Shown here: in pieces, positions 1 through 5,689 of the stretch
Position numbering within the stretch: position 1 is the first letter of the stretch
Layout: every line of letters begins with the position of its first letter
Assembly: GCA_013214425.1 (NCBI GenBank)
Contig: JABSPN010000221.1
Coordinates: 1-5,689 of the forward strand
Direction: 5' to 3'
Length of the DNA stretch: 5,689 bases
Source: Flavobacteriaceae bacterium
GTDB lineage: Bacteria; Bacteroidota; Bacteroidia; Flavobacteriales; Flavobacteriaceae
Translations under genes and position numbers: made by a program
The notes under the pieces: model-generated
Database searches by the model: none
Seen by the model: the letters and a program-made list of their open reading frames with translations, nothing else
What the model was told of the DNA's origin: nothing

Positions 1-465
1 ATTCATTAAAAGATCTTCAGCCCAATAGAAATCTGTATTGTAGATATTGTAAGAGTTTAATGTGTGTTTAAAAGTACTGAAGGCATAGCGCAAACCGACA
101 TAAATACTATTTCCCATATTCAGCCAATTATCATAAGCATTATAATCAACTCCCAGTTTGATATAACTACCACTACTTTCAAAGTTTAATTGATCATCAT
201 CTGTAAGTCTTTTTTCATTACCAATCTCTCCAGCTATGTAGAATTTTTTACTGAATCTATAGTCTGCAACTAATTCTAAACCAGTGTAATTATTGTCCAG
301 TAAACTTCGGATAGGCTTACTAATATCCACACCAAAACGTATACCGTAACGTTGCTTATAACCAGTTTCTGTGGAATCAGTGGTTTTTTCAGCTTCTTGT
401 GCTAAAATCGAGTGCGTAGCGAAGAAAAGACTAATGAAAAATATGTATATGTGCGTTAGTTTCAT
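1..465 (-). CDS. DUF6048 family exported protein, C-terminus cut by window edge
   Basis: The reading frame is open from an ATG at 465-463 to the left edge (155 codons, no stop), so the 3' end is missing. The protein opens with a signal peptide: a short basic start (MKLTH), a hydrophobic core (residues 6-21) and an alanine site before QEAEKTTD, with cleavage likely after about residue 22. The mature part alternates polar and aromatic residues in short stretches such as YGIRFGVDISKPI, LELVADYRFSKKFYIAGEIG and SIYVGLRYAFS. This is typical of an outer-membrane beta-barrel or periplasmic beta protein. I recognise it as the DUF6048 family, which sits beside DUF6452 and rlmD in flavobacteria; its function is unknown. 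No other in-frame ATG occurs before about codon 117, so the start is nearly forced even though it lies 35 bp inside the upstream gene. It is probably translated from the rlmD transcript by coupling. Family name is from memory; the exported beta character is seen directly. Confidence 0.8.
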   Translation of the reverse strand, partial: MKLTHIYIFFISLFFATHSILAQEAEKTTDSTETGYKQRYGIRFGVDISKPIRSLLDNNYTGLELVADYRFSKKFYIAGEIGNEKRLTDDDQLNFESSGSYIKLGVDYNAYDNWLNMGNSIYVGLRYAFSTFKHTLNSYNIYNTDFYWAEDLLMN

Positions 466-982
466 TTTCTACAGGATTGTTTATAATTTCAGAATTGATA
501 ATCCAATTATCAGTATCAGTAGTCACATTAAAACTCTGAAGGTTAAATATGTTCTTATATCCACATGCTCTTGAAATAAAAAGCTCTTGATTTGTATAAG
601 AAATAATGATGAAATCTTCATTTTGTAGTGGAATATCATCTGTATCATCTGAAGGAGTACCATTATCATCAATAGCTCCATAATCATTTATCAATGTAAT
701 GTCAGTAGTTTCTTCTAAAACTCTTAGAGGGATGGCTATAGAATCTGTTGGGGTAGCACTTAGAATTGGAATATTAGGATCTGGCGCATCTATACTTTCA
801 ACTTGCAGATTAGGTACTGTTTTAGTCTCAGTTGGATTAGCTGCATCGTAAAATCTAATGATCAAATGTGGTGTGCCAACTGTATCTTCAATGCAAATAT
901 CATCCTTTTCGCAAGACATAGTGGTCATGATAATACTCAGTAAAAAAACTATAATTACGATAAGTGGAAATATACGTTTCAT
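431..982 (-). CDS. DUF6452 family lipoprotein
   Basis: This 183-residue protein has a lipoprotein signal peptide: MKRIF, a hydrophobic core to about residue 19, then a TMSC lipobox with the lipidated cysteine at residue 24. The next residues, EKDD, fit the K-(D/E)2 lipoprotein export signal described in Capnocytophaga and other Bacteroidetes, so the protein may be surface exposed. The mature part has two more cysteines (30 and 140, the latter in SRACGYK), an Asp-rich loop at about 105-123 (DDNGTPSDDTDDIP) and a beta-rich character. I recognise it as DUF6452; its role is unknown. It starts 2 bp after the rlmD stop, and its last codons overlap the start of the DUF6048 gene, so the three are almost certainly co-transcribed. 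The Asp-rich loop could bind a metal ion, but that is only a guess from composition. Confidence 0.85.
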   Translation of the reverse strand: MKRIFPLIVIIVFLLSIIMTTMSCEKDDICIEDTVGTPHLIIRFYDAANPTETKTVPNLQVESIDAPDPNIPILSATPTDSIAIPLRVLEETTDITLINDYGAIDDNGTPSDDTDDIPLQNEDFIIISYTNQELFISRACGYKNIFNLQSFNVTTDTDNWIINSEIINNPVENETNAHIHIFH

Positions 983-984
983 TA

Positions 985-2439
985 TTAAAACTTTTCTAAT
1001 AGCACAACCGTTTCTATATGTGCGGTGTGTGGAAATTGATCAACTAAACTTATTTTTTTTATGTGATAACCAGCTTCGGCTAATTGTTCAACATCTCTTG
1101 CTTGAGTCGCTGGATTGCAAGATACATAAACCATTCTGTCGGCTGAAAGGTTTATAATTTTTTTAAGTGTTTTCGGTGTGATACCTGCTCTTGCAGGGTC
1201 TAAAATTAAGGTTCTAATCTTATGTTGATAGTGTGGATGTTCATTTAAGAATTTTCCAACATCAGCAGCATAAAACTCAACATTATCAATACCGTTTCTC
1301 TTTGCATTTAATTTTGCATCTTCAATGGCCGAGGCTACAATATCAACACCAATAATTTTGGTGTTTGTTGTTTTTGAAGCTAAAATTTGACCAATAGTCC
1401 CTGTTCCGCAGAACAAATCTAAAACCACAGAGTTATTAACGGCATCTTGATCTTCTAGAGCATAATCAATAACTTTTGAATAGAGTTTTTCTGCAGATTT
1501 TGGATTGGTTTGAAAAAAGCTTTTCATGCTAATCTCAAAATTAAGCCCTAATAACTCTTCTATGATTTTATCATCGCCGAATATCAGTTTGATACTTCCT
1601 GAAGTAGCAATTGTACGGTCACCAATTTCATTATTAATAGTATGCAGGACTCCAGCAACACGATCAGTAAATAGTGAGTTTAGAAAATCACAAAAAGACT
1701 TAAGGTCAAAATCTTGAAGTAGCGCTGAAGTTGTGACCAAATTAAACAGAAGCTTATTGGTTTTATATGATTTGCGAACAACAAGATACCTGAAGAAACC
1801 CTCTTTTCTGGGCGCATGCCAAGGTGGTAATCCAGATGCGATACAATACTTTCTTATGTCTTTTAATCGATCTTCAACTTCTTTATCGAAGAGGCCACTA
1901 TCTTTATCCAAATTTTCAGCACACCACCAGGTTCCTCTTTTTTTAAATCCTAATGTAAATTCATCAACATCAGTGTTTTTTACTCGATCAAAACCTATAG
2001 CTGAAAAGCCATATTCCATTTTATTTCTGTAATGGAAGTGATTTGGAGAACTAATAAACTCATCTAAATAGTCGCTGATATTATCGACTTTACCGATTCT
2101 TCTAAAAAGTTCTAATGTACTAGTCTTTTTATAATCTTGTTGCTTGTCGATGGGTAAATTAATATAAGGTGCACCTGCAATACTTTGATAAGGCATATCA
2201 ATTTCATCTGCAGAAGCCTTAATCACTTCTAATAATTTACATTCAGCATATTTCTTACTGGATTTTTTTACCTGAGCCTTTACAGTTTGCCCTGGTAATG
2301 TATTGGGAACGAATACAACAAATTCACCATGCTCATTTCGAATTCTTCCAATACCTTTTCCTCCAAATGCATAATCCTCTATATCGATTTCAATAATCTC
2401 TCCTCTTTTAACAAATTTATTTCGAGCTCTTGATGGCAT
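985..2439 (-). CDS. rlmD: RlmD/TrmA-family RNA (uracil-5-)-methyltransferase
   Basis: The protein has 484 residues. Enzymes of this family transfer a methyl group from SAM to C5 of a uridine in RNA; RlmD acts on U1939 of 23S rRNA. Seen here in order: an N-terminal TRAM RNA-binding domain (about 9-70, with YAFGGKGIGRI and PNTLPGQTV), a central domain, FFQTN at 308-312, the SAM-binding loop VVLDLFCGTGTIG (338-350), the DPAR motif (414-417), the catalytic cysteine 441 in YVSCNPAT, and the general-base glutamate 476 in HTAHIET. All catalytic elements are present. The usual Fe-S cysteine cluster after the TRAM domain is absent: the segment around MPYQSIAGAPYINLPIDKQQ (82-101) contains no cysteine. 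The exact uridine target is therefore less sure than the chemistry (23S U1939, U747 or a tRNA site). The ATG at 2439 is preceded by a good -7 box. First gene of the operon with DUF6452 and DUF6048. Confidence 0.88.
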   Translation of the reverse strand: MPSRARNKFVKRGEIIEIDIEDYAFGGKGIGRIRNEHGEFVVFVPNTLPGQTVKAQVKKSSKKYAECKLLEVIKASADEIDMPYQSIAGAPYINLPIDKQQDYKKTSTLELFRRIGKVDNISDYLDEFISSPNHFHYRNKMEYGFSAIGFDRVKNTDVDEFTLGFKKRGTWWCAENLDKDSGLFDKEVEDRLKDIRKYCIASGLPPWHAPRKEGFFRYLVVRKSYKTNKLLFNLVTTSALLQDFDLKSFCDFLNSLFTDRVAGVLHTINNEIGDRTIATSGSIKLIFGDDKIIEELLGLNFEISMKSFFQTNPKSAEKLYSKVIDYALEDQDAVNNSVVLDLFCGTGTIGQILASKTTNTKIIGVDIVASAIEDAKLNAKRNGIDNVEFYAADVGKFLNEHPHYQHKIRTLILDPARAGITPKTLKKIINLSADRMVYVSCNPATQARDVEQLAEAGYHIKKISLVDQFPHTAHIETVVLLEKF

Positions 2440-2458
2440 GTTCTAATATTAATGATTG

Positions 2459-2466
2459 CAAATCTA
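2459..2466 (-). promoter_or_regulatory. Candidate -7 box for the rlmD operon
   Basis: Read on the minus strand this is TAGATTTG, a full match to the Bacteroidetes -7 consensus TAnnTTTG. It ends 19 bp before the rlmD ATG, which would give a very short leader. No TTG is found at the expected -33 distance (the site reads TGC), so the call rests on the -7 box and position alone. Confidence 0.42.
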
Positions 2467-2605
2467 TGAAAACTAATAAGACTATATGCATTATTATTTA
2501 TTCTTGATGTCTTTAAAAATGTCTTAAATCTTACTAAAAGAAACTACAAAATGAAACTTTTTTTAATAATAGACGTCTTTTAGATATAACAGCATTTGTG
2601 AAACT

Positions 2606-3123
2606 GTAAAAATTTCTGATTCAATTTTGTTTAATCGCTATTTGGCTGGTAATAGTGAAGCCTTAGCATTATTAGTAAAAAGATGCTTTAATTCTTTCCA
2701 ATAAAGCATATTGGTAGGTGCATGATAAAGATCTTGCAAAGAATATAGCACAGCATCCACAGGCCATCATAATCGAAAAAATACACACACTAAATAATCA
2801 AGATAAATTTGGTTATTGGGCCTTTCAAATTGTAAAAAGAAAGTCTGTTGATTATATCAAAAAAACTAAAAAGGAGTTGGTTATATGATCAACAAATGAA
2901 TCTGATTGAAAAGGAAGGCTCTGAAGTTAACAATAATATAGTTTTGCTAGAATAAATAAACAAACTACCAGAAATGCAACTGCTCGTTATTAAGTTGTTT
3001 TACACTGAAAGATATTCATTGAAACAAATTGTTAAAATTCTGGATATAGGTGCAGTATCAGTGAAATCAAGACTTTTTAAAACCATAGAAGAATTAAAAA
3101 ATAGAAATTATGAGAGATACTAG
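2606..3123 (+). pseudogene. Decayed ECF-type RNA polymerase sigma factor
   Basis: No intact ORF exists, but consecutive pieces in three frames spell one ECF sigma factor of about 172 codons, the usual length. Piece 1 (about 2606-2698) reads KISDSILFNRYLAGNSEALA, then LLVKR. Piece 2 (2706-2885) carries region 2: AYW, a TAG, VHDKDLAKNIAQ, then IIIEKIHTLNNQDKFGYWAF and QIVKRKSVDYIKKTKKEL. Piece 3 (about 2890-3123) holds the linker and region 4: INKLPEMQLLVIKLFYTERY, SLKQIVKILDIG, VSVKSRLFKTIEELKN. Lesions seen are frame changes at about 2699-2705 and 2883-2890, and stops at 2715 (TAG) and 2953 (TAA). No ATG fits the start; GTA at 2606 may be the mutated initiator. The intact ancestor would have directed RNA polymerase to a small regulon, probably with the adjacent DUF6768-like protein as partner. 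Region 4 is best preserved. Sequencing error cannot explain so many lesions in one region beside clean genes. Confidence 0.85.
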
Positions 3124-3490
3124 GGGAGAAATAGACAAAATGATTAAGTAAGCTTTGACAGAAGAAGAAAAATTTTTTATTGCGAACATGAAGAACAAGG
3201 GCTTTGGGGATAAATGACCAGTGTTTTGAAGGAAAATCAGTTTGGATCTTCATGATTATGAACATTATCCAAGTTATTGTAATTGTTGCATTGTTTTGTT
3301 GCATCTGTGAATTTTGAATATTGACATTACAAATTAATTCATTAAGCGGGGTGTAAGCGGGTGAGTCTTTTTAATATTTGGAGTTAAGATTAAACTGTTT
3401 GGTAGGATGTAAATGGATAAAAGAACTTTCAAGAGAGATATAAAATGTTTGGTGCTGCAGGTTTCAGCATTGCCGAGCAAGCTATGTTAA
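3110..3490 (+). pseudogene. Decayed DUF6768-like small membrane protein gene
   Basis: Assembled from frame pieces, this is a 126-codon relic. The N-terminus (3110-3174) reads MRDTRGEIDKMIK, stop, ALTEEEKF. Next (3178-3236) comes FYCEHEEQGLWG, stop, MTSVLKEN. Then (3237-3314) a transmembrane helix, SVWIFMIMNIIQVIVIVALF followed by CCICEF. The last piece (3338-3490) reads FIKRGVSG, stop, VFLIFGVKIKLFGRM, stop, MDKRTFKRDIKCLVLQVSAL, ending PSKLC and TAA. The layout (acidic start, two hydrophobic helices, basic C-terminal helix with MDK...RxIKxL..QVSAL) matches the DUF6768 proteins that follow ECF sigma genes in flavobacteria. At least three frame changes and five premature stops (3149, 3211, 3315, 3362, 3410) rule out a functional product. 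The ATG overlaps the end of the sigma relic by 14 bp, so the operon architecture is still visible. The ancestor's role is unproven; an anti-sigma or signalling role is inferred from pairing only. Confidence 0.75.
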
Positions 3491-3508
3491 CATATTTTAG
3501 TTTTTCGT

Positions 3509-3540
3509 TTGATCTATTCAAGGATTATTTAGTATTTTTG
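3509..3540 (+). promoter_or_regulatory. Predicted rocD promoter, Bacteroidetes type
   Basis: A -33 TTG (3509-3511) and a -7 box TATTTTTG (3533-3540, full match to TAnnTTTG) are separated by 21 bp, within the usual spacing for the primary Bacteroidetes sigma factor. Transcription would begin near 3546-3548, giving a leader of about 100 nt before rocD. It lies just after the end of the DUF6768 relic, so rocD does not depend on the dead operon. Confidence 0.58.
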
Positions 3541-3542
3541 CA

Positions 3543-3648
3543 ATCCTCTTAGGGATGATTTCTCTCCCACGCTGAATTTTCGAGATTCTTTCGAAAGGAT
3601 AAAGGTACAGTAGGAATGGTTATTTTATTAATTTAAATTATTTAAGAA
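3543..3648 (+). promoter_or_regulatory. rocD 5' leader with possible alternative hairpins
   Basis: This stretch of about 100 nt holds no gene. It contains an imperfect inverted repeat ATCCTCTTAGGGAT (3543-3556) and two overlapping stems. TTTCGA (3578-3583) can pair with TCGAAA (3591-3596). ATTCTT (3585-3590) can instead pair with AAGGAT (3595-3600, one G-U pair). These two cannot form together. No Shine-Dalgarno is seen before rocD; the last 25 nt are almost pure A/T. I do not recognise a named riboswitch here. Confidence 0.3.
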
Positions 3649-4893
3649 ATGGCTATTTTAGAGCAATTAACTTCACAACAAGCAATCGAATTAGAAAACA
3701 AGTATGGAGCACACAACTACCATCCTTTACCAGTAGTGTTGAGTAGAGGAGAAGGTGTTCACGTATGGGATGTAGAAGGTAAGAAGTATTATGATTTTTT
3801 ATCTGCTTATTCAGCTGTTAATCAAGGCCATTGTCATCCAAAAATTGTTGGGGCAATGGTAGATCAAGCTAAAACATTAACCTTAACCTCAAGAGCATTT
3901 TATAACGATCTGCTCGGACGTTATGAAAAGTTTGCGACTGAATTCTTCGGATTTGATAAGTTATTACCCATGAATACTGGAGCTGAAGCTGTTGAAACAG
4001 CTTTAAAACTTTGTAGAAAGTGGGCTTATGAGAAAAAAGGAATTCCTGAGAATGAGGCGCAAATTATTGTATGTAAGAACAATTTCCACGGAAGAACAAC
4101 TACCATTATTTCATTTTCTAATGATCCTGTGGCAAGAAAAAACTTCGGGCCTTTTACTAATGGATTCATTAAAATTGAATATGATAATCTTCAAGCTTTA
4201 GAAGAAGCTTTAGAAAATAATGATAATGTTGCGGGATTCATGGCAGAACCAATTCAAGGTGAAGCAGGAGTTTATGTGCCATCTGAAGGATATTTAGTTA
4301 AAGCAAAAGCTTTGTGTGAAAAGCATAATGTACTATTCATTGCTGATGAAGTTCAAACAGGAATTGCCAGAACTGGTAAATTATTAGCAGTAAATCACGA
4401 AGAAGTTCAACCAGATATTCTAATTTTAGGTAAAGCTTTAAGTGGTGGGGCTTATCCGGTATCTGCAGTTTTAGCAAATGATCCAATTATGGAAGTAATC
4501 AAGCCTGGTAACCACGGAAGTACTTTTGGGGGAAATCCTGTAGCTGCAGCAGTTGCTATTGCAGCTTTAGAAGTGGTAAGAGATGAAGAATTGGCTGAAA
4601 ATGCAGAGTTTTTAGGTCAATTATTCAGAAGTGAGTTGAATAAGTATATAGCTGAAAGTAATATCGTAACCCTTGTAAGAGGTAAAGGATTATTAAATGC
4701 TATTGTTATCAACGATTCTGAAGAAAGTGAAACTGCATGGAATATATGTTTAGCTTTAAAAGAAAACGGGCTATTAGCTAAACCAACTCACGGAAACATT
4801 ATTCGTTTTGCACCACCTTTAGTCATGAATGAAGACCAATTATTAGATTGTGTTTATATAATTACTTCAACGTTAAAGGAGTTTGAAAAATAA
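3649..4893 (+). CDS. rocD: Ornithine aminotransferase (ornithine--oxo-acid transaminase)
   Basis: This 414-residue cytoplasmic class-III PLP aminotransferase moves the delta-amino group of ornithine to 2-oxoglutarate, giving glutamate-5-semialdehyde (in equilibrium with pyrroline-5-carboxylate) and glutamate. It links arginine/ornithine catabolism to proline and glutamate. Seen here: AHNYHPLPV (Tyr24) and SAYSAVNQGHCHP (Tyr54), matching the ornithine-specific tyrosines of human OAT (Tyr55, Tyr85); NTGAEAVE (109-116) for the cofactor phosphate; FHGRT (146-150, Arg149); EPIQGEAGV with the gating Glu205; ADEVQTG (232-238, Asp233 to the pyridine nitrogen); the Schiff-base Lys262 in GKALSGG; GSTFGGNP (290-297); and Arg386 in IIRFAPP. 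The Tyr/Glu/Arg set supports ornithine rather than acetylornithine. Length is normal and the frame clean. A TAA lies two codons before the ATG, which fixes the start. Likely monocistronic: own promoter upstream, terminator 24 bp after the stop. Confidence 0.96.
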   Translation: MAILEQLTSQQAIELENKYGAHNYHPLPVVLSRGEGVHVWDVEGKKYYDFLSAYSAVNQGHCHPKIVGAMVDQAKTLTLTSRAFYNDLLGRYEKFATEFFGFDKLLPMNTGAEAVETALKLCRKWAYEKKGIPENEAQIIVCKNNFHGRTTTIISFSNDPVARKNFGPFTNGFIKIEYDNLQALEEALENNDNVAGFMAEPIQGEAGVYVPSEGYLVKAKALCEKHNVLFIADEVQTGIARTGKLLAVNHEEVQPDILILGKALSGGAYPVSAVLANDPIMEVIKPGNHGSTFGGNPVAAAVAIAALEVVRDEELAENAEFLGQLFRSELNKYIAESNIVTLVRGKGLLNAIVINDSEESETAWNICLALKENGLLAKPTHGNIIRFAPPLVMNEDQLLDCVYIITSTLKEFEK

Positions 4894-4916
4894 TAATAGT
4901 GAATTATAAAATAGAG

Positions 4917-4946
4917 AAGGAGCTGCAGCATGGAGCTCCTTTTTTT
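4917..4946 (+). terminator. Intrinsic terminator of rocD
   Basis: An 8-bp perfect stem, AAGGAGCT (4917-4924) with AGCTCCTT (4934-4941), encloses a 9-nt loop and runs into seven T residues (4940-4946). On the minus strand the same stem follows the oxidoreductase stop, but only a broken T-rich tract follows it, so it may work less well in that direction. Confidence 0.88.
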
Positions 4947-5688
4947 ATGCTTTTTCTACAGTAACAACAATACTTTTTGAAGTAGGTGTTTTTGCTGTGT
5001 GTGCGTAACTGTTAATTGGGACTAAAACATTAGTTTCAGGAAAATAGGTAGCACAACAATTTTTAGGAATATCATAAGGAACTACTTTGAAGTTATTTGC
5101 CACTCTAGTTTCATTTTCATAATGCGATGTAATGTTTACAATATCTTGTCCTTTCAATGAACGCTCATACATATCTTCTCTATTCATAAAAATCACCCTT
5201 CTTTCATTAAAAACACCTCTATATCTATCGTTAAGCCCATAGATTGTCGTATTGAATTGATCATGACTTCTTACGGTCATCATCATGAGTTCTCCTGAAC
5301 TTAATTTCCAATCGGGGAGCATATTAATACTGAAATTCGCTTTCCCTGTTTTGGTTTTAAACTGACGAATCCTAGCACCATTCGGCAAGTAAAACCCTGA
5401 GGGATTTTTTAATCGGTTATTATAGTCTTCAAAGCCTGCGACAACCTCTTGAATATCGTCACGAACCAAATTGTAATCATCTACATAATCCAACCATTTC
5501 ACCTTACTATCCTTGAGAGTTTCATTAGCAATTCCACATACAACGGCAACTTCACTCATTAAGTGCTCTGAACAAGGCTCTAAAATTCCTTTGGTTGAAC
5601 TCACAATTCCCATTGAGTTCTCTACACTTTGCACTTGTTCTCCGGTTTTTTGAAAATCCCTTTCTGATCTACCTAAGCATGGTAGTAT
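4945..5688 (-). CDS. FdhF/YdeP-family molybdopterin oxidoreductase, C-terminal part only
   Basis: The frame is open from the right edge to a TAA at 4947-4945 (247 codons seen, about one third of a roughly 760-residue family member). A GTG at 5634 is internal, not the start: in-frame codons beyond it continue the family motif LPCLGRSERDFQKTGEQ leading into VENSMGIV. The rest is the end of the large molybdopterin domain (EVAVVCGIANETLKDSKVKW), then the molybdopterin-dinucleotide-binding C-terminal domain, with GKANFSINMLPDW, GELMMMTVRSHDQFNTTIYG, LNDRYRGVFNERR and NNFKVVPYDIPKNCCATYFP. The family is related to formate dehydrogenase H and E. coli YdeP (linked to acid resistance), but its substrate is mostly unknown. 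The residues that would contact the metal and any N-terminal Fe-S site lie outside the window, so activity on formate cannot be judged. It faces rocD tail to tail, with its stop on the terminator T-tract. Confidence 0.9.
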   Translation of the reverse strand: MLPCLGRSERDFQKTGEQVQSVENSMGIVSSTKGILEPCSEHLMSEVAVVCGIANETLKDSKVKWLDYVDDYNLVRDDIQEVVAGFEDYNNRLKNPSGFYLPNGARIRQFKTKTGKANFSINMLPDWKLSSGELMMMTVRSHDQFNTTIYGLNDRYRGVFNERRVIFMNREDMYERSLKGQDIVNITSHYENETRVANNFKVVPYDIPKNCCATYFPETNVLVPINSYAHTAKTPTSKSIVVTVEKA

Positions 5689-5689
5689 A

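Noticed and set aside
858..1157. Plus-strand open frame across the DUF6452/rlmD junction
   Set aside because: It lies opposite two well-supported genes and has no family resemblance. The same holds for the plus-strand frames at 371-574, 1526-1717 and 1733-2032.
2499..2506. TATTCTTG as a -7 box for the dead sigma gene
   Set aside because: One mismatch to TAnnTTTG and no TTG at the right distance upstream; no promoter for the relic operon can be supported.
2507..2528. Short tandem direct repeat, ATGTCTTTAAA then ATGTCTTAAA
   Set aside because: Only two imperfect copies in A/T-rich intergenic DNA, not placed at a recognisable promoter; could be chance.
3077..3304. Open frame of 75 codons on the minus strand, Phe-rich
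   Set aside because: It is the antisense of the sigma/DUF6768 relics; its composition comes from the complement of A-rich coding DNA, and it has no recognisable domain or start signal.
3616..3636. Six-codon upstream ORF (MVILLI) in the rocD leader, preceded by TAGGA
   Set aside because: Too short and low in complexity to tell from chance; it lacks arginine, ornithine or proline codons that would suggest attenuation.
5632..5634. GTG as the start of the oxidoreductase
   Set aside because: The frame stays open to the window edge and upstream codons continue a family motif (LPCLGR...), so this is an internal valine of a longer protein.

Overview
The window looks like chromosomal DNA from a member of the Flavobacteriaceae (Bacteroidota). 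The grounds are: low GC content; almost no Shine-Dalgarno sequences before the starts; promoter boxes of the Bacteroidetes form (TTG ... TAnnTTTG); a lipoprotein with a CEKDD N-terminus; and the gene order rlmD-DUF6452-DUF6048, which I recognise from flavobacteria. The genus cannot be told from this window.

Layout. (1) Positions 1-2439, minus strand: a tight three-gene operon read right to left. It holds an RlmD/TrmA-family RNA 5-methyluridine methyltransferase, then (2 bp later) a DUF6452 lipoprotein, then (35 bp overlap) a DUF6048 exported protein that runs off the left edge. (2) Positions about 2606-3490, plus strand: a stretch with no intact gene. Read in pieces across all three frames it is the fossil of a two-gene operon, an ECF sigma factor followed by a small DUF6768-like membrane protein. 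Both are broken by several stops and frameshifts, but the sigma stop and partner start still overlap. (3) Positions 3509-4946, plus strand: rocD (ornithine aminotransferase) with its own likely promoter, a leader of about 100 nt with possible hairpins, and a strong intrinsic terminator. (4) Positions 4945-5688, minus strand: the C-terminal third of an FdhF/YdeP-type molybdopterin oxidoreductase. It converges on rocD, and its stop codon lies on the T-tract of the rocD terminator.

Functionally this is a mix of housekeeping genes (RNA modification, ornithine/arginine catabolism), envelope proteins of unknown function, and a lost regulatory module. I see no mobile element, tRNA, rRNA or CRISPR array. 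I found no convincing wholly new system. The points most worth checking are the co-decayed sigma/DUF6768 pair, the absence of the Fe-S cysteines in the RlmD homologue, the 35-bp coding overlap, and the structured rocD leader.
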